Positions 23,511 through 34,122 of a DNA stretch of 64,000 bases are shown here, piece after piece; positions within the stretch are counted from its first letter, which is position 1, and every line of letters begins with the position of its first letter. Both the position numbers and the translations under genes were made by a program. The notes beneath the pieces were generated by a model. The model searched no databases, was not told the DNA's origin, and saw only the letters and a list, made by a program, of their open reading frames with translations. Source of the DNA: Phascolarctos cinereus (lineage: Eukaryota; Chordata; Mammalia; Diprotodontia; Phascolarctidae). The stretch lies in NCBI RefSeq assembly GCF_002099425.1, contig NW_018344024.1, positions 2,927,001-2,991,000 on the forward strand, in the 5' to 3' direction.

Positions 23511-24089
23511 AAGTGTGAAGAAAAGCATGAAGGTCAATTTAATTTTACTTTAGATTTCATGGAGAGTTGTGTGTACTAGAATATTTAAATATAGTTTGAA
23601 ATAAAATTCTGAAGGACTAATAATAAATGAGGACAAATAAAAACAATTCTTCTAAAAAAAAAAAGAGTAAGGAAGTGGAACTACCATTTAGTTTCTTCCA
23701 GATGGATAATGAAATTAAAATGTGAAGAGATGTGCATTTCATGGTATGCCCATGTGAGAATTTGTTTTGCTGGACTATACAAGTTTAAACTGAAGGTGTT
23801 GCTTTTCAGGTTTTTTGTTTTTTTTTTTTTTGTTTGTTTGTTTGTTTTGTAATGACTAGTGGGAGACACTTATAAATGCATGCAAAATAATTAGTTAAAA
23901 TAAATAGATAATGTCTCACTTTAGATTACCCTCACACCCTCAAAAAAGAAACATTAGAGGTTATAACTAGAAAGCAAAAGAAATATAAATATCCTGGGTT
24001 TCTGGGTTCTGTTTTCCAATTGAGGAAGCCTGCTCTACCAATTCTCTCAAATTTATAAGCAGAGAGAGTAACCTGGAGTTATGGACAGA
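23511..24089. other. Anonymous sequence with T-rich runs
   Basis: A (T)n(GTTT)n run at 23811-23847. No repeat family or gene recognised. Confidence 0.5.
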
Positions 24090-24225
24090 AGCAAGGACAA
24101 ATTATTTGTGCAAAGTTAAAGTCACTATATGAGGTAATGTGAGACTTGAAACCAGATCTTCCTTATTTGAAATATTCCCTCAGTTCACTATGTTATCTAT
24201 GTTGCCTCATAGCAAACAATCAGAT
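24090..24225 (-). mobile_element. Old MIR-like SINE fragment
   Basis: Antisense CORE-like words: 'caaagttaaagtcactatat', GACTTGAAACCAGATCTTCC, 'cactatgttatctatgttgc'. Strongly diverged. Confidence 0.45.
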
Positions 24226-24317
24226 TTATGTATTGTGCCCATATTAATTGTTGCCCTACTCTTAAAGTAGCATTTTGCTTAATTTTTCAGGTAGTATCTT
24301 ATAAGACAATGATTCAC

Positions 24318-24541
24318 TGCATCGAAAGAGACATACTCACCAGGCAGACTGGAAGTTCACTTGAACTCAGGAGTTTAGAGATGGAGTAGCCTAAATCCCC
24401 AAAAGTCAGAAGCCACCAGGCTGCTTAAGGAGCAGCTAACCTACCTAGGTCATAAATAGAGCAATTCAAAGATTCTCCAGAGATCCTGTGAGTGGCTGCT
24501 GCACATTCAGCCTTAGAGAGATAGGTATACTCAATCTCAAA
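24318..24541 (+). pseudogene. RN7SL: 7SL (SRP) RNA retropseudogene
   Basis: The order of blocks follows SRP 7SL RNA. TTGAACTCAGGAGTTTAGAGATGGAGTAG matches the Alu-domain segment TTGAGTCCAGGAGTTCTGGGCTGTAGTG. Then come 'caccaggctgcttaaggag', 'cctaggtcataaatagagca' and ATTCAAAGATTCTCC. The 3' part is 'ctgtgagtggctgctgcaca' TTCAGCC and ends with a TCAATCTCAAAAAC-like terminus and an A-rich tail (24536-24561). The S-domain apical part between the two arms is missing and the 5' end is diverged. It has no function as SRP RNA. It is probably a retroposed copy. Family assignment is from memory of the human 7SL sequence. Confidence 0.75.
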
Positions 24542-24561
24542 AACTAACAAACAAGCAAAAA

Positions 24562-25929
24562 ATCCACCTACCAAAATGTATTTGATTTCATGAATGCAGT
24601 TGCTAGTGTTGTTTTTTTTTAACTCTAGATATAGTAAAATTAAATATGTTGTATGGTATTGTACAATAATTTTTAATATTCCTTTAATCACTATTAAAGC
24701 TGGCATCTGTGTATGAGACATATGACCAATAATTCAGATATATACACTTTATATAGTTATTATATTAGTCATAATAACAAAATTAACTTAAATTGGATAT
24801 ATTTGCATGTATTCTAATTAAATATATAAACATATAAGGATATATCTATATACATATATGGATATATGTATACACATACACATTCTATTAGAAAGACTTA
24901 ATCACATGCACCTTGGTTTTCCAAAGCTCTGTTAAATTGTTAATTAATATATGTAATGTATTAAAGCATTAATATATGTTATTAGTCAATGTATTATACC
25001 ACATACTCTACTATGAAGAGATATGAGATATGACATAGCATGATATACATAAATTTTATGATTACCTGGTAATTAACAGATTTTAGAAAAAAATGATGCA
25101 TACTGCCAAATTTTAAACATTTAAATAATCAATTGATTTAATAACCGATTCCTATTGATCTTAATTATAATTGACTTGAGGAACTCTAACTATAAATACA
25201 GTTGTGGATGTTATATACAATCATATGAAATTTACAATTATTGTTATGTATGTCTATATTTATAAGCCAAATTGAGTGTCATAATCAACCCAACATTGAA
25301 TGGTCAGAGACTTTACAAAGTGCTCTCAGAAGAAAATTAAGTTTTTTGTGGGTGAACACAAATCCAGGAGGAAAAATGAAAAGAAAACAAGAGTTAGGGT
25401 AAAAAGAAATAGATTTGCTATTCCCCAAATCAGGGATATGAAAGGAAAAAAAGAAAAAAAAAGAAAAATTAGCATCAAAGGGAACTGTTATGTATTTGAA
25501 AACACAATGTGGAGCAACGACATCTTCCTGTCAGGCAAGATGAAACAATATTCTAGATAAACTATTAGATAGCCCTGCCTGATTCTCATATCTGGAAAAT
25601 GCTATCATAAAATATGGACTTGGATTTATTTGTGTGTGTGTGTGTGTTTTCAGTGTTAAGCATTCATATAGTCACTCCCAGGGATTCTTTGCATTAGAAC
25701 ATTGAACTTCTTTGGGAATCGGGAAGGACAAGAAGTCCCCTATGTATTAAAATAAAACAGATGGCTATTCAGTCCTTGGAAGCTCTATGCAGATGACCAT
25801 CTGCCAAGGTCTCAGAGATGAGGATCTTTGTAATCTTAGAAACTATACAAAGCAAAGGCAATGCCCTTCATGCCATCAAAATATAATAAATATTTTGGAA
25901 AGGTTTATGCTCATTTTATTGAACTCATC
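24562..25929. other. Anonymous AT-rich sequence
   Basis: Contains a very TA-rich stretch (24725-24890) and a short (TG)n at 25630-25648. The lysine-rich open frame at 25300-25560 comes from an A-rich run and has no recognisable domain. Confidence 0.5.
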
Positions 25930-26175
25930 ATTAGGTGGAGTACTGGATAAAGGGCTAAAAATTAGGACATCTGAGTTTGAATTTTGCCTCAGACATTTAG
26001 CAGTATGACTAAGCAAAGCACTTTTAACTTTCTTTTTGCTCATCTGTAAAATGGGGATAATTATAGCACCTACTTCATAGAGTGATTATGACGAACAAAT
26101 GAAATTAAATATACACACATCACTTTGTAGACCTTAAAGCACCATAAGAATGGCTTTATTATCATCACTATCATC
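25930..26175 (+). mobile_element. MIR-related CORE-SINE
   Basis: 'ggtggagtactggataaagg', CATCTGAGTTTGAATTTTGCC (B-box region), 'tgctcatctgtaaaatgggg', ATAATTATAGCACCTACTTCATAGAG, 'gaccttaaagcaccataaga'. Near full length and diverged. Confidence 0.75.
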
Positions 26176-26459
26176 TTCATTATTATTATTATTAATTACT
26201 CATAAAAATCCTGAACACCAGGTGAAATATTTTATGCTTATCTAGAAATTATTTTCACTTTAAAAATAATTTAAAATTATTTTAATGTCTTGCTTAAGGC
26301 AATACTAGGTTAATATAAGTGTTGGTAATTTCATGGCTATAGAAACTGATTAAGCTACAATTTGTAATGCAGCTTTTTCCATAGGTTACATAAGAAAAAT
26401 GCAATTTTAATTCAACATTTACACACAGTTTGAAATGGTGGTGTCAGTTCAATTCCAAC
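26176..26459. other. Anonymous AT-rich sequence
   Basis: A short (ATT)n run near 26180-26195. Nothing else recognised. Confidence 0.5.
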
Positions 26460-26680
26460 AGTTTGGTGAAGTGAGAAAATTGCTGGTCTAGGAGCAAGGT
26501 ATCTTGGCTACAATACTTTCTGTGTAACTAGTGCCAAGTTATTTGACCTCCCTGAGACATTTCCTTATGTAGAAATTATGAGAGGAGAATACTGTCACCA
26601 GCTCTCTCCTATGGTTGTTGCTGTGAGGTAAGTGCTCTGTCAGCCTTAAAACTATCTAGAAATGTCAGTTATTATTATGA
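26460..26680 (+). mobile_element. Old MIR-related SINE
   Basis: Shows 'gtgccaagttatttgacctc', CATTTCCTTATGTAGAAATTATGAGAGG, 'tatggttgttgctgtgaggt' and a TCAGTTATTATTATGAA end in CORE-SINE order. Strongly diverged. Confidence 0.55.
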
Positions 26681-27086
26681 ATTCAGTCATGTTGGTTGGT
26701 CAATCTGATTTATTCTTCACTGAAATGACCCATTATTTAGCTGAACTGACTGAAATGATTGCTTTCTTTACCATGTGTCTAGGCAGGCTCACTTGACAGT
26801 CAATTGAAATTAGGAATCAATCACTGGAGCTCCTTGTGTGTGTTACTTTCTCATTTAGTTTTCACCAAATCAAATACGTAGAATCATTTTTAAGTTCATT
26901 TATTGACAAAAACAAACAAACAAGCAAAAAACTCAATTCAGTGTGAAAAGAATGATTTTATTGACAAGCAAATTGGTTATAGAGAACAATTATAGTTGTG
27001 AGAGAAATGAATGAATTCACGGTTATTAAATACTTCAGCAAAATAGAAAATAGAAAAATGACATGACAATTTTTTTTTCTAAAATA
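26681..27086. other. Anonymous sequence
   Basis: An (AAAC)n run near 26908-26930. No other recognised feature. Confidence 0.5.
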
Positions 27087-27229
27087 ATTCATTAAGGGGG
27101 AGGCAGGTGGTACAGTGGATAGAGCACCGGTCTTAGAGTCAGGAGGACTTGAGTTTGAAACCAGCTTCAGATAATTGATACTGACTAGCTGTGTAATCCT
27201 GGGCAAGTCACTTAACTCCAATTACACAT

Positions 27230-27263
<34 letters not shown>

Positions 27264-27270
27264 TCATTAA
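27087..27270 (+). mobile_element. tRNA-derived SINE (WSINE1/MAR1 type) with (CA)n tail
   Basis: Head 'gcaggtggtacagtggatag' AGCACCGG, then 'gagtcaggaggacttgagtt', GACTAGCTGTGTAATCCTGGGCAAGTCACTTAACTCC and a (CA)n tail at 27228-27261. The target-site duplication attcattaa is at 27087-27095 and 27262-27270. Confidence 0.9.
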
Positions 27271-28270
27271 TTAAAAATTGGATAGACTCAGGTCAAGATG
27301 GTTATTATTTTCTAAGAGATTTCACTGAGAAAAATTGAAAAGATACACTAATCAATAGTTTAGCATTATTTTGCTAAATATTAGTAACTTCTATTAAATT
27401 ATTTAGATGAATTATATCTATTAAGGAGAGACAGAGACATGTTGCTAGTTTGGGACAGGCATATAAGTGTGGTTTATTAATTTCATTACTTTTCTGGTAA
27501 TTTCTATGAATTTTTATATCTCCTCTAATCAAGAACTAAAGGTCAAAAACTTATGGAAATAATACTTACATAGACAGATTTTGACAAGTATTTAAATGTA
27601 CATATGTGCTAGGTTGTGAATTTCACAAGGGTAAGGCCTTTGCCTTTCAGATTCTGTATCAGTGCATTGCATTTAATTAATAGTTATTAAGAGAATGACT
27701 TTGATACTATTACCCATGCAGAATAAGCATATGGGGAAGTTAATTGGAACAATAAGTGTATGTCATATGGTATTCTCCTGGCTAAGACATGTGATCAGAG
27801 ATCTAGTTTAGCAGTTTGAAGGGCTAAGAATACGTGGTACTTAGCCCCAACTATTATTTCTTTAAGTCTTTCTACTTATATTGTGCAAAAACTAGTCACT
27901 TTTCTTGTAGACTGATTGATGGATTGCCCATGTCCTGGTAGATTTCCCTGACCCAATGTGGTATCCCAACATTTTGAATATTTTCTCTTTGGCTCCCAAA
28001 TTCCAATGTAAATTAAATGATTACATATTAAATAGGTATTATAAAATATGCATTCTACTCTTCATTTCTCTCTCTGCTGTCCCCATTCATTAGTGGTATT
28101 TTAGTAGTTCATGTCACTTTCCTTAGTGCATATACACTCAGACATTTAATATAGTACAACCACATAGTTTAAACAAATATGTAATTAAAATTTAAAAAAA
28201 ATATAAATTACTCTATGAGTCCTTCTTTGTACCAGGCCTTTTATATAAATAGGATTCTTTCCTAAGCATT
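27271..28270. other. Anonymous AT-rich sequence
   Basis: 1 kb without recognised repeats or gene signals. Confidence 0.5.
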
Positions 28271-28371
28271 CACACCTTAGGCTAGTATAGAGAAATGGTA
28301 TTGGGCTTTCATTCCCTTCTCTCATGCTCAAAGGAAAACAGAGAAAACAAAAGCAAATTTGCACAATTCAC

Positions 28372-28457
28372 CATCTTGCCGTCAAAGGGATCGCAATCAT
28401 TTCCAGAGCTGATATTGGCCCAGGTTTTGTAGTCATACTGAGTACTAAATTGCTTAT
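28372..28457 (-). other. Exon-like segment, possible host exon or pseudo-exon
   Basis: On the minus strand an acceptor-like polypyrimidine tract ending CTCTTTTTCTAG precedes 86 bases of open frame that read Asp-Lys-Gln-Phe-Ser-Thr-Gln-Tyr-Asp-Tyr-Lys-Thr-Trp-Ala-Asn-Ile-Ser-Ser-Gly-Asn-Asp and on to Cys-Asp-Pro-Phe-Asp-Gly-Lys-Met. A GTGAAT donor-like site follows. The first Asp codon spans the junction. It has more balanced base composition than its surroundings and keeps two CpGs (GCGATCC, GACGG). I do not recognise the protein. The frame stays open for about 40 codons beyond both edges, which weakens the exon boundaries. Confidence 0.25.
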
Positions 28458-28530
28458 CTAGAAAAAGAGGGTGTTTTGAGAAGATTAGTTTTAAAGCCCT
28501 TTGTGGGTTTGAAAATCCTTGGTTCTGCAA

Positions 28531-29139
28531 CCAAAACAGTTGTTACCAGTTTCAAAATTTTCTCCAAGGGTATCTGTTATCTTCAATACAAATATCAAGC
28601 TTGTTATTTAGTTGATTCATTTTTAAAATAAATTAACTTGACTTCCTCTAAAAGTTATTTGAGTCTTAGTACCCTCTACTTCTTGTAATAAGGGAAAGAT
28701 AGTCACAGAGGACCATTATTTTTTCATCTGTTTCATAGTATGTCATGACTAAAGAATTAATTAGCTACTGGCAAAGTGCTGGTTATGGGACTCGTTTCTT
28801 TACTAGGCTAGTCTTCTAAAAGTAGATATAATAAAAATATTGTTACAATTGATGGGATTTAGCATCCAATAATTGTCCCAAAATGAACGACTTGATATAC
28901 TACTGGGGGAATAGAATCACATCTATATACGTCTTTCTATTTCTCTGTCTCTCTGTCTCTCTGTCTGTCTCTCAATATATGGATATATGTTTATACCTAC
29001 ATATACAGAGAGATATAGATATATAGATGCACATGGAGACAAAGACAGAGAGATATAAAGACATTGTATTTAAAAGGATGGAAGGACCACTAATGGATTC
29101 TCCTAAGAGAAAACTTAAGAAGTGAAGGTTTCATGTTAA
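28531..29139. other. Anonymous sequence
   Basis: A CT/GT-rich run at 28935-28975 and ATAGAGAG words to 29060. No other feature recognised. Confidence 0.5.
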
Positions 29140-29925
29140 CACCCCAAATAAGCTTTATTAAATGAAGAAAAAACAGTAACCTCAAATAGTCCTTACTCTC
29201 AATGAATCACAGTCTAATGGGAGAGAAGACTTAAAAATAACTATCTATAAGTTATTTTGATCTATCAATTGAATTGTAGATAGGTATAGATATAGATTAT
29301 AATATATATTATATGTAGACATAGATGGTATAAATATATGTAATATAGATATTGATATAGGTGTAGATGATAGGTACAGATTACTATAGCTATAGGTATA
29401 GATATAATAAATTGGAGAGAATAAATGGATAGAAAGCACTAGCATTAAGGGGCATAAGGGAAAGGTTCTTTTAGAAAATGGGATTTTAGTTTGGACTTAA
29501 AGGAAGCTAGGAATACTAAGAGCTGAGGGTGAAGATGAATAATTCTAGACATGGGAGATATTTAGCACAACATCCAAGGGATAGAGTGTGAGGTCCAAAG
29601 ACTAGCAAGGAGGCCAGTGTCACTAAAAGTCAGAGGATGTAGAGGTGGGTAAGTTGTAAAAGACTGGAAAGGCAGGAAGAGGCCCAGTTATGAAGTGCTT
29701 TAAATATTAAAAAGAGGCCTTTAATATTTTGTTCTAGAGGTGATAGTAAACAATTGAAGTTTATTGAATAGGTTTGGTAGGGGTGGGGATTGTCATGGTC
29801 AGATCCATGATTTAGGAAGATTAATCTGATAGCAAAGTGAAGTATGGACTGGAATTGAAAGAGATTTGAGGCAAGGATACCAACCAGCTAGCCATTGCAA
29901 TAGTCCAGGCATGAGATTTCATGAT
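29140..29925 (-). mobile_element. L2 LINE 3' region
   Basis: Antisense L2: 'tccttactctcaatgaatca' CAGTCTAATGGGAG, then after a GATA-like expansion (29276-29405) 'ggattttagtttggacttaa', 'gcaaggaggccagtgtcact', CAGTTATGAAGTGCTTTAAATATTAAA, 'tgtcatggtcagatccatga' and 'ccattgcaatagtccaggca'. Confidence 0.85.
29276..29405. repeat. Degenerate (GATA)n tract
   Basis: Interrupted ATAGATAT/AGGTATAG words expanded inside the L2 copy. Confidence 0.8.
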
Positions 29926-30529
29926 GTATGCAAAGCAAAAATTGAAAACATTTGTCTGGTATTTTATAATGCTCAAGATGAGTTTAAGCATATAAATGGA
30001 TGATCATAATGTAATTCCATTGTATGAACCAAAATCTATTGAAAAGGGTAAAATTTTATGAAGAGTTTCATAAAATGCTTCAAATGAAGTCAACATTTAC
30101 TTTGATAAATAGCAGCTCCAAAGGTAGGCAGAGGAGAAGAGTTAGACCATATGTTGCAAAGTACTGGGTTGGGATTCACACTAAAGAAGGCAAAATGATT
30201 AGGAAGTTCATTACAGTGTATCATAAATATATTTTTCAGAAAATGAAATGGAAGGTATTAGATGAGTCTAGCACCAAATAACATCAATTATCTTTTTCTT
30301 GAATAGATCAAAAACAAGTTGATACCAACGGGGAAGTCATGTCCTAATCATCTGTGTAGTCACATAATTGCCTGGTTAGGAAAATAAAAAGGTTAAAATC
30401 AATACCACATTAAAAGAAGGTTAAAGATGAGAAGAGGACACTGTGTGCAATTATAAAAGCTCTAGTTTGACCTGTTTAACAAAGCTGTTGACTTTGAAAA
30501 ATGGGAAATGGATAAATTAAAGGCATTAA
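29926..30529. other. Anonymous sequence
   Basis: Includes an 85-codon frame at 30024-30281 (Lys/Arg-rich, no known motif, no upstream signals). I treat it as chance. Confidence 0.5.
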
Positions 30530-31324
30530 TCTCTTAATTGTTAAACCCAATGGCCTTTTCTAAGTCCTCATTTATCTTGACTTCTCTGAAGCTTTTGATA
30601 CTTTATTACACACCCCCTTCCTAGACAAAATCTTTTTCCAGAGTTTTCTCCTTGTTATCCTCCTACTTATGTGATCATTTTCTCTCTCAGTCTCCTTTGC
30701 TGGATCATCCATCATCTTGCTCCTTTCTTGTACCTCTTGGTGTCATTCTGGTCCTAGCACAGTTTTGTTTGTTTTCTTTTGTTTTGTTTTTCCTCTTCTA
30801 TAGATATCATTGGAGTAATTATTATCTCTTTGAAAATGGATGACAAATCTACAAACCGGTCCTCATTTCTCCCAGTATCCAAGTAGTCTCATGTTGCCAA
30901 TCTCCACCTCAGTATCTCCACCAGGATGACACATTAACATCTCAAACTCAACAAGTTCAAAATGGAAATCTTTGTCTTTTCCCCAAGCATTCCTCTCTTC
31001 TTAATTTCCTGATAAAGCATCACCATCCTGTAGTCACTTATTCACAATTTCCTAATCTTTTCAGTTTCCCTCAACCTCTGTATTTAGTCTGTTGCCAAGT
31101 CTTATAGAGTATATGTCAACATATTTTTTCTCTTATGTCCCTTTATATCCAAATAGTCACAACTGTTTTGCAGATACTGATAATCTATTACTTGTACCAT
31201 AATAATACCATCATAACTGACTTCTCTGCCTCAAATCTCTTCCCTTCTTTAAAAGTTCTTTTCTTCCCATCCTCTAAAATCAGCCAAATTGGTATTTCTG
31301 AGGAACAGTTATGACCATATTACT

Positions 31325-31375
<51 letters not shown>

Positions 31376-31775
31376 TAATTGGGGTTAAGTGACTTGCCCA
31401 GAGTCATACATCTTGTGAGTGTTATGTGTCTGAGGTTGGATTTGAACTCAGGTCCTCCTGACTCCAGGGCCAGTGCTCTATCCACTGTGCCACCTAACTG
31501 CCCCCCCATTACTCTTTTTCAAGGAGTTCTGATGGCTCTCAATTGCCTTTAGAATAAAAAAAAAAAACTGCTCAGCCTTTCATTTTAAAGTCATTTATAT
31601 CTTGGCTCCCCCACACATATACCTTCCCAAGATGACTACCCATCATTTTTTCCCTCAAATTCCTACATTTCATTGAAATAGATGTATTTACTATACACTC
31701 TAACACAGCAGTAAATCTCCTGTGTTTATTCCTGTTGTATAGGTTGCTAGTCATCTATAGAATGCTTTTCGTCCT
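30530..31775 (+). mobile_element. L2 LINE, ORF2 tail and 3' UTR, split by a SINE
   Basis: Sense L2: AAACCCAATGGCCTTTTCTAAGTCC, 'agtctcctttgctggatcat', 'gttgccaatctccacctcag', ACATTAACATCTCAAACTCAACAAG, 'ttagtctgttgccaagtctt', 'atcagccaaattggtatttc', then after the SINE 'ctctcaattgcctttagaat' and TGGCTCCCCCACACATATACC. Extends further into ORF2 than the other L2 copies. Interrupted coding sequence. Confidence 0.82.
31319..31518 (-). mobile_element. SINE (WSINE1/MAR1 type) with (TG)n tail inside L2
   Basis: Antisense body: GGTAATTGGGGTTAAGTGACTTGCCC, 'tttgaactcaggtcctcctg', 'ctatccactgtgccacctaa'. It is preceded by a (TG)n run (31329-31373) in place of the reversed tail. The target-site duplication attactctttt is at 31319-31329 and 31508-31518, splitting the L2. 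Confidence 0.92.
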
Positions 31776-33811
31776 CACTGCCCCCCCCCAGAATTTCTAG
31801 TTTCAGGAATGCTGGGATTCAGATGTCACTATAATACTTATTATATGTGACCATAAGCAACATAATTAGTTCCCATAATATAACCAAACAAAACTTTTCC
31901 TTATTTATTATTAGTGCATATTTCCATTAAAATAACTTGTATTTGTTTCACATTTATTTAGCAAATTTTATATTGCTTGAAATGATCTCAAGAAGACCTC
32001 TCCCATATAACTTGTCTTTATAACACTAATATTTTTTTCACCAAGTCTGCAAAACATGAAACAATGAAATTTCATAATGATTAAAATTGCAGATGACTGA
32101 AAGGATAGTGAGAGATTCATAGTAAATATAAATAGGTTTCAGCCCACTACTTCAAATACACCAGGGTTAGGCATGTAGAAGTGATATCCATTAAACCTTC
32201 TAAGTTCCATAAGAAGGCCTCCAGTCAGGCTCAAATTTCTTCATCTGCATGTTACCACTTAATTTGACTTATTTTTCATTCTGTTATAGTGTTTAAAAGT
32301 TTTAGTGCAATTTGCTTAGTGCTTTAATTTTCTAATTGCTTTTTATGTTTTAAAACTTTATTAGTTTAGTTTTAATCTGTTTCCATTACTTGTAGGATTA
32401 TAACATAAGGAGTTATTACTAAACACCCTGTTATCTAATACCTACACTAAAATGTACTACTTTATTATTTCTATTATTTCTACAGAATCAAGAGCAACAA
32501 GGACTCCATAACACCTAGTAATATAATTATACCCCATAAATCTCAAATTGAAATACTCTGTATCTCTATCAATTCTTTGCTCAAAAGCAAATACTTGGCA
32601 ATACCCCTGCAAAATTGATGGTAATATCTTAATATAGGAAATCTTAATCTTCTAGAAAATAAAATTGAAAATTATAACAAATATGGCTTTTCTAATAACA
32701 TCCGGTGACAAAATCCTCCAAATACTGATATATTAAATAAAATTAGCAATAAATTAAACCAAATTACTGCAGTTAGAAGTTCAGACCCTTAAAACTAAAT
32801 GTCAAATGCAACCTTTTTCAACAATTATGTATCACATACTTAGATGGTGATTACAAAAGTATACCAGTACACTATACCCCTATATTATGGAAATGGAGGC
32901 TATTTCTGAATTCTTTACCAGACAGTGTAATTAAAATAAACAAAAATATTCTACTGCTATCTTGTCTTCAAGAGGATCCCATTATATCAAACAATGAGGA
33001 TGGAATTATGAGTTTTCCAGTGAATAAAAAGCTATCAGACCCCACATGCTGCATGGGAAAGGTCCACATACTCAGTAAGAGAATACTTAATAATAATTCA
33101 AAAAAAAACCTGATGAAAATGGCATATGCAGTATGATCATACCCTCATGAGATTTTCAGGGACTGATAAAAAAAATTAGATATGTTAAAAACAGATGGAA
33201 AATTACTTAATTTGGTTGCTAGTTTCTAACTCTGTTAAGATAAAGGCAGTAAAAAGACAATTACAAAGATACTATTGAGGGGATTAATATCCATGCAGCA
33301 AGCTCTCTGTTGTCATTGTTTTCATCTGTTGAATTGTACTTCAAATCAGCATCATGCTCAAATTTTATGACCTTCTTTAAAACCAGTGACTTTAGGGTTC
33401 AGATGGAAATCTTTGTTGTTTATGTTCTTTTGTTTTGAGATTAAAAATTCTAGAAATTAAGCTGATTTTCTGTGTTTGACTTCTAACTTCTGAGAAAGCA
33501 TCAAAAATAGTTACAGTGCCACATGTCCTCGGAGAATTTACTTACAGTATTACTTAAAGGACAGGAGATTTTAAGGGGCAGATTCTGCTGAGGGCCTCTT
33601 TTGGACTTTTAAAATATACATTTTAATTGTGTTAAAAAGTTTCAAGTACCAGAAAAGTTAAGGAAAAGAGATTATGAAATTAAAGTAGCTGTAATTTAGA
33701 GACATTTTCAGACTATAAGTGGGATGAGATAATTTTCCATGCTCTTTCTATTTCTAATATTCTACAATTTTAAGAAATTAGGAGTCATCTGAAGGAAATT
33801 AAATTTGTGGC
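31776..33811. other. Anonymous AT-rich sequence
   Basis: 2 kb in which I recognise neither genes nor repeat families. Confidence 0.5.
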
Positions 33812-33955
33812 AAAAAGGTAGCGTTATAGAGTGGTTAAAGAACTTACCTTGGAGAGATGATGATCTGACCTCAAGTCTTGCCTCTGACATAAATGACATA
33901 TATAAGTTATGTGGCCTGGACAAGTCACTTAATCTCTTGGTGTCCCACAAAATTC
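33812..33955 (+). mobile_element. MIR-related or tRNA-derived SINE, 5' half
   Basis: 'ggtagcgttatagagtggtt' AAAGAACTTACC, GATCTGACCTCAAGTCTTGCCTCTGACA, 'cctggacaagtcacttaatc'. A tRNA-like head and CORE without the 3' part. Confidence 0.7.
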
Positions 33956-34044
33956 CCTAATACTCTAAGTTATTAAAAATGTGCTGATTTATTTCAATGT
34001 TTCCCCACACCACTGAAAATCAAAAAACTGGAGGAGAGACAGAT

Positions 34045-34049
34045 ATCTA

Positions 34050-34107
<58 letters not shown>

Positions 34108-34122
34108 CCTATCTATCTATCC
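34045..34122. repeat. (CTAT)n microsatellite
   Basis: About nineteen CTAT units with one CTAC variant. Confidence 0.95.

Noticed and set aside
30024-30281. Basic 85-codon frame
   Set aside because: Lys/Arg richness follows from A-rich sequence. No known motif, and it sits between two L2 copies.
34045-34122. Regular repeats with constant period, CRISPR-like at first sight
   Set aside because: The unit is 4 bases with no spacers, so it is a microsatellite.
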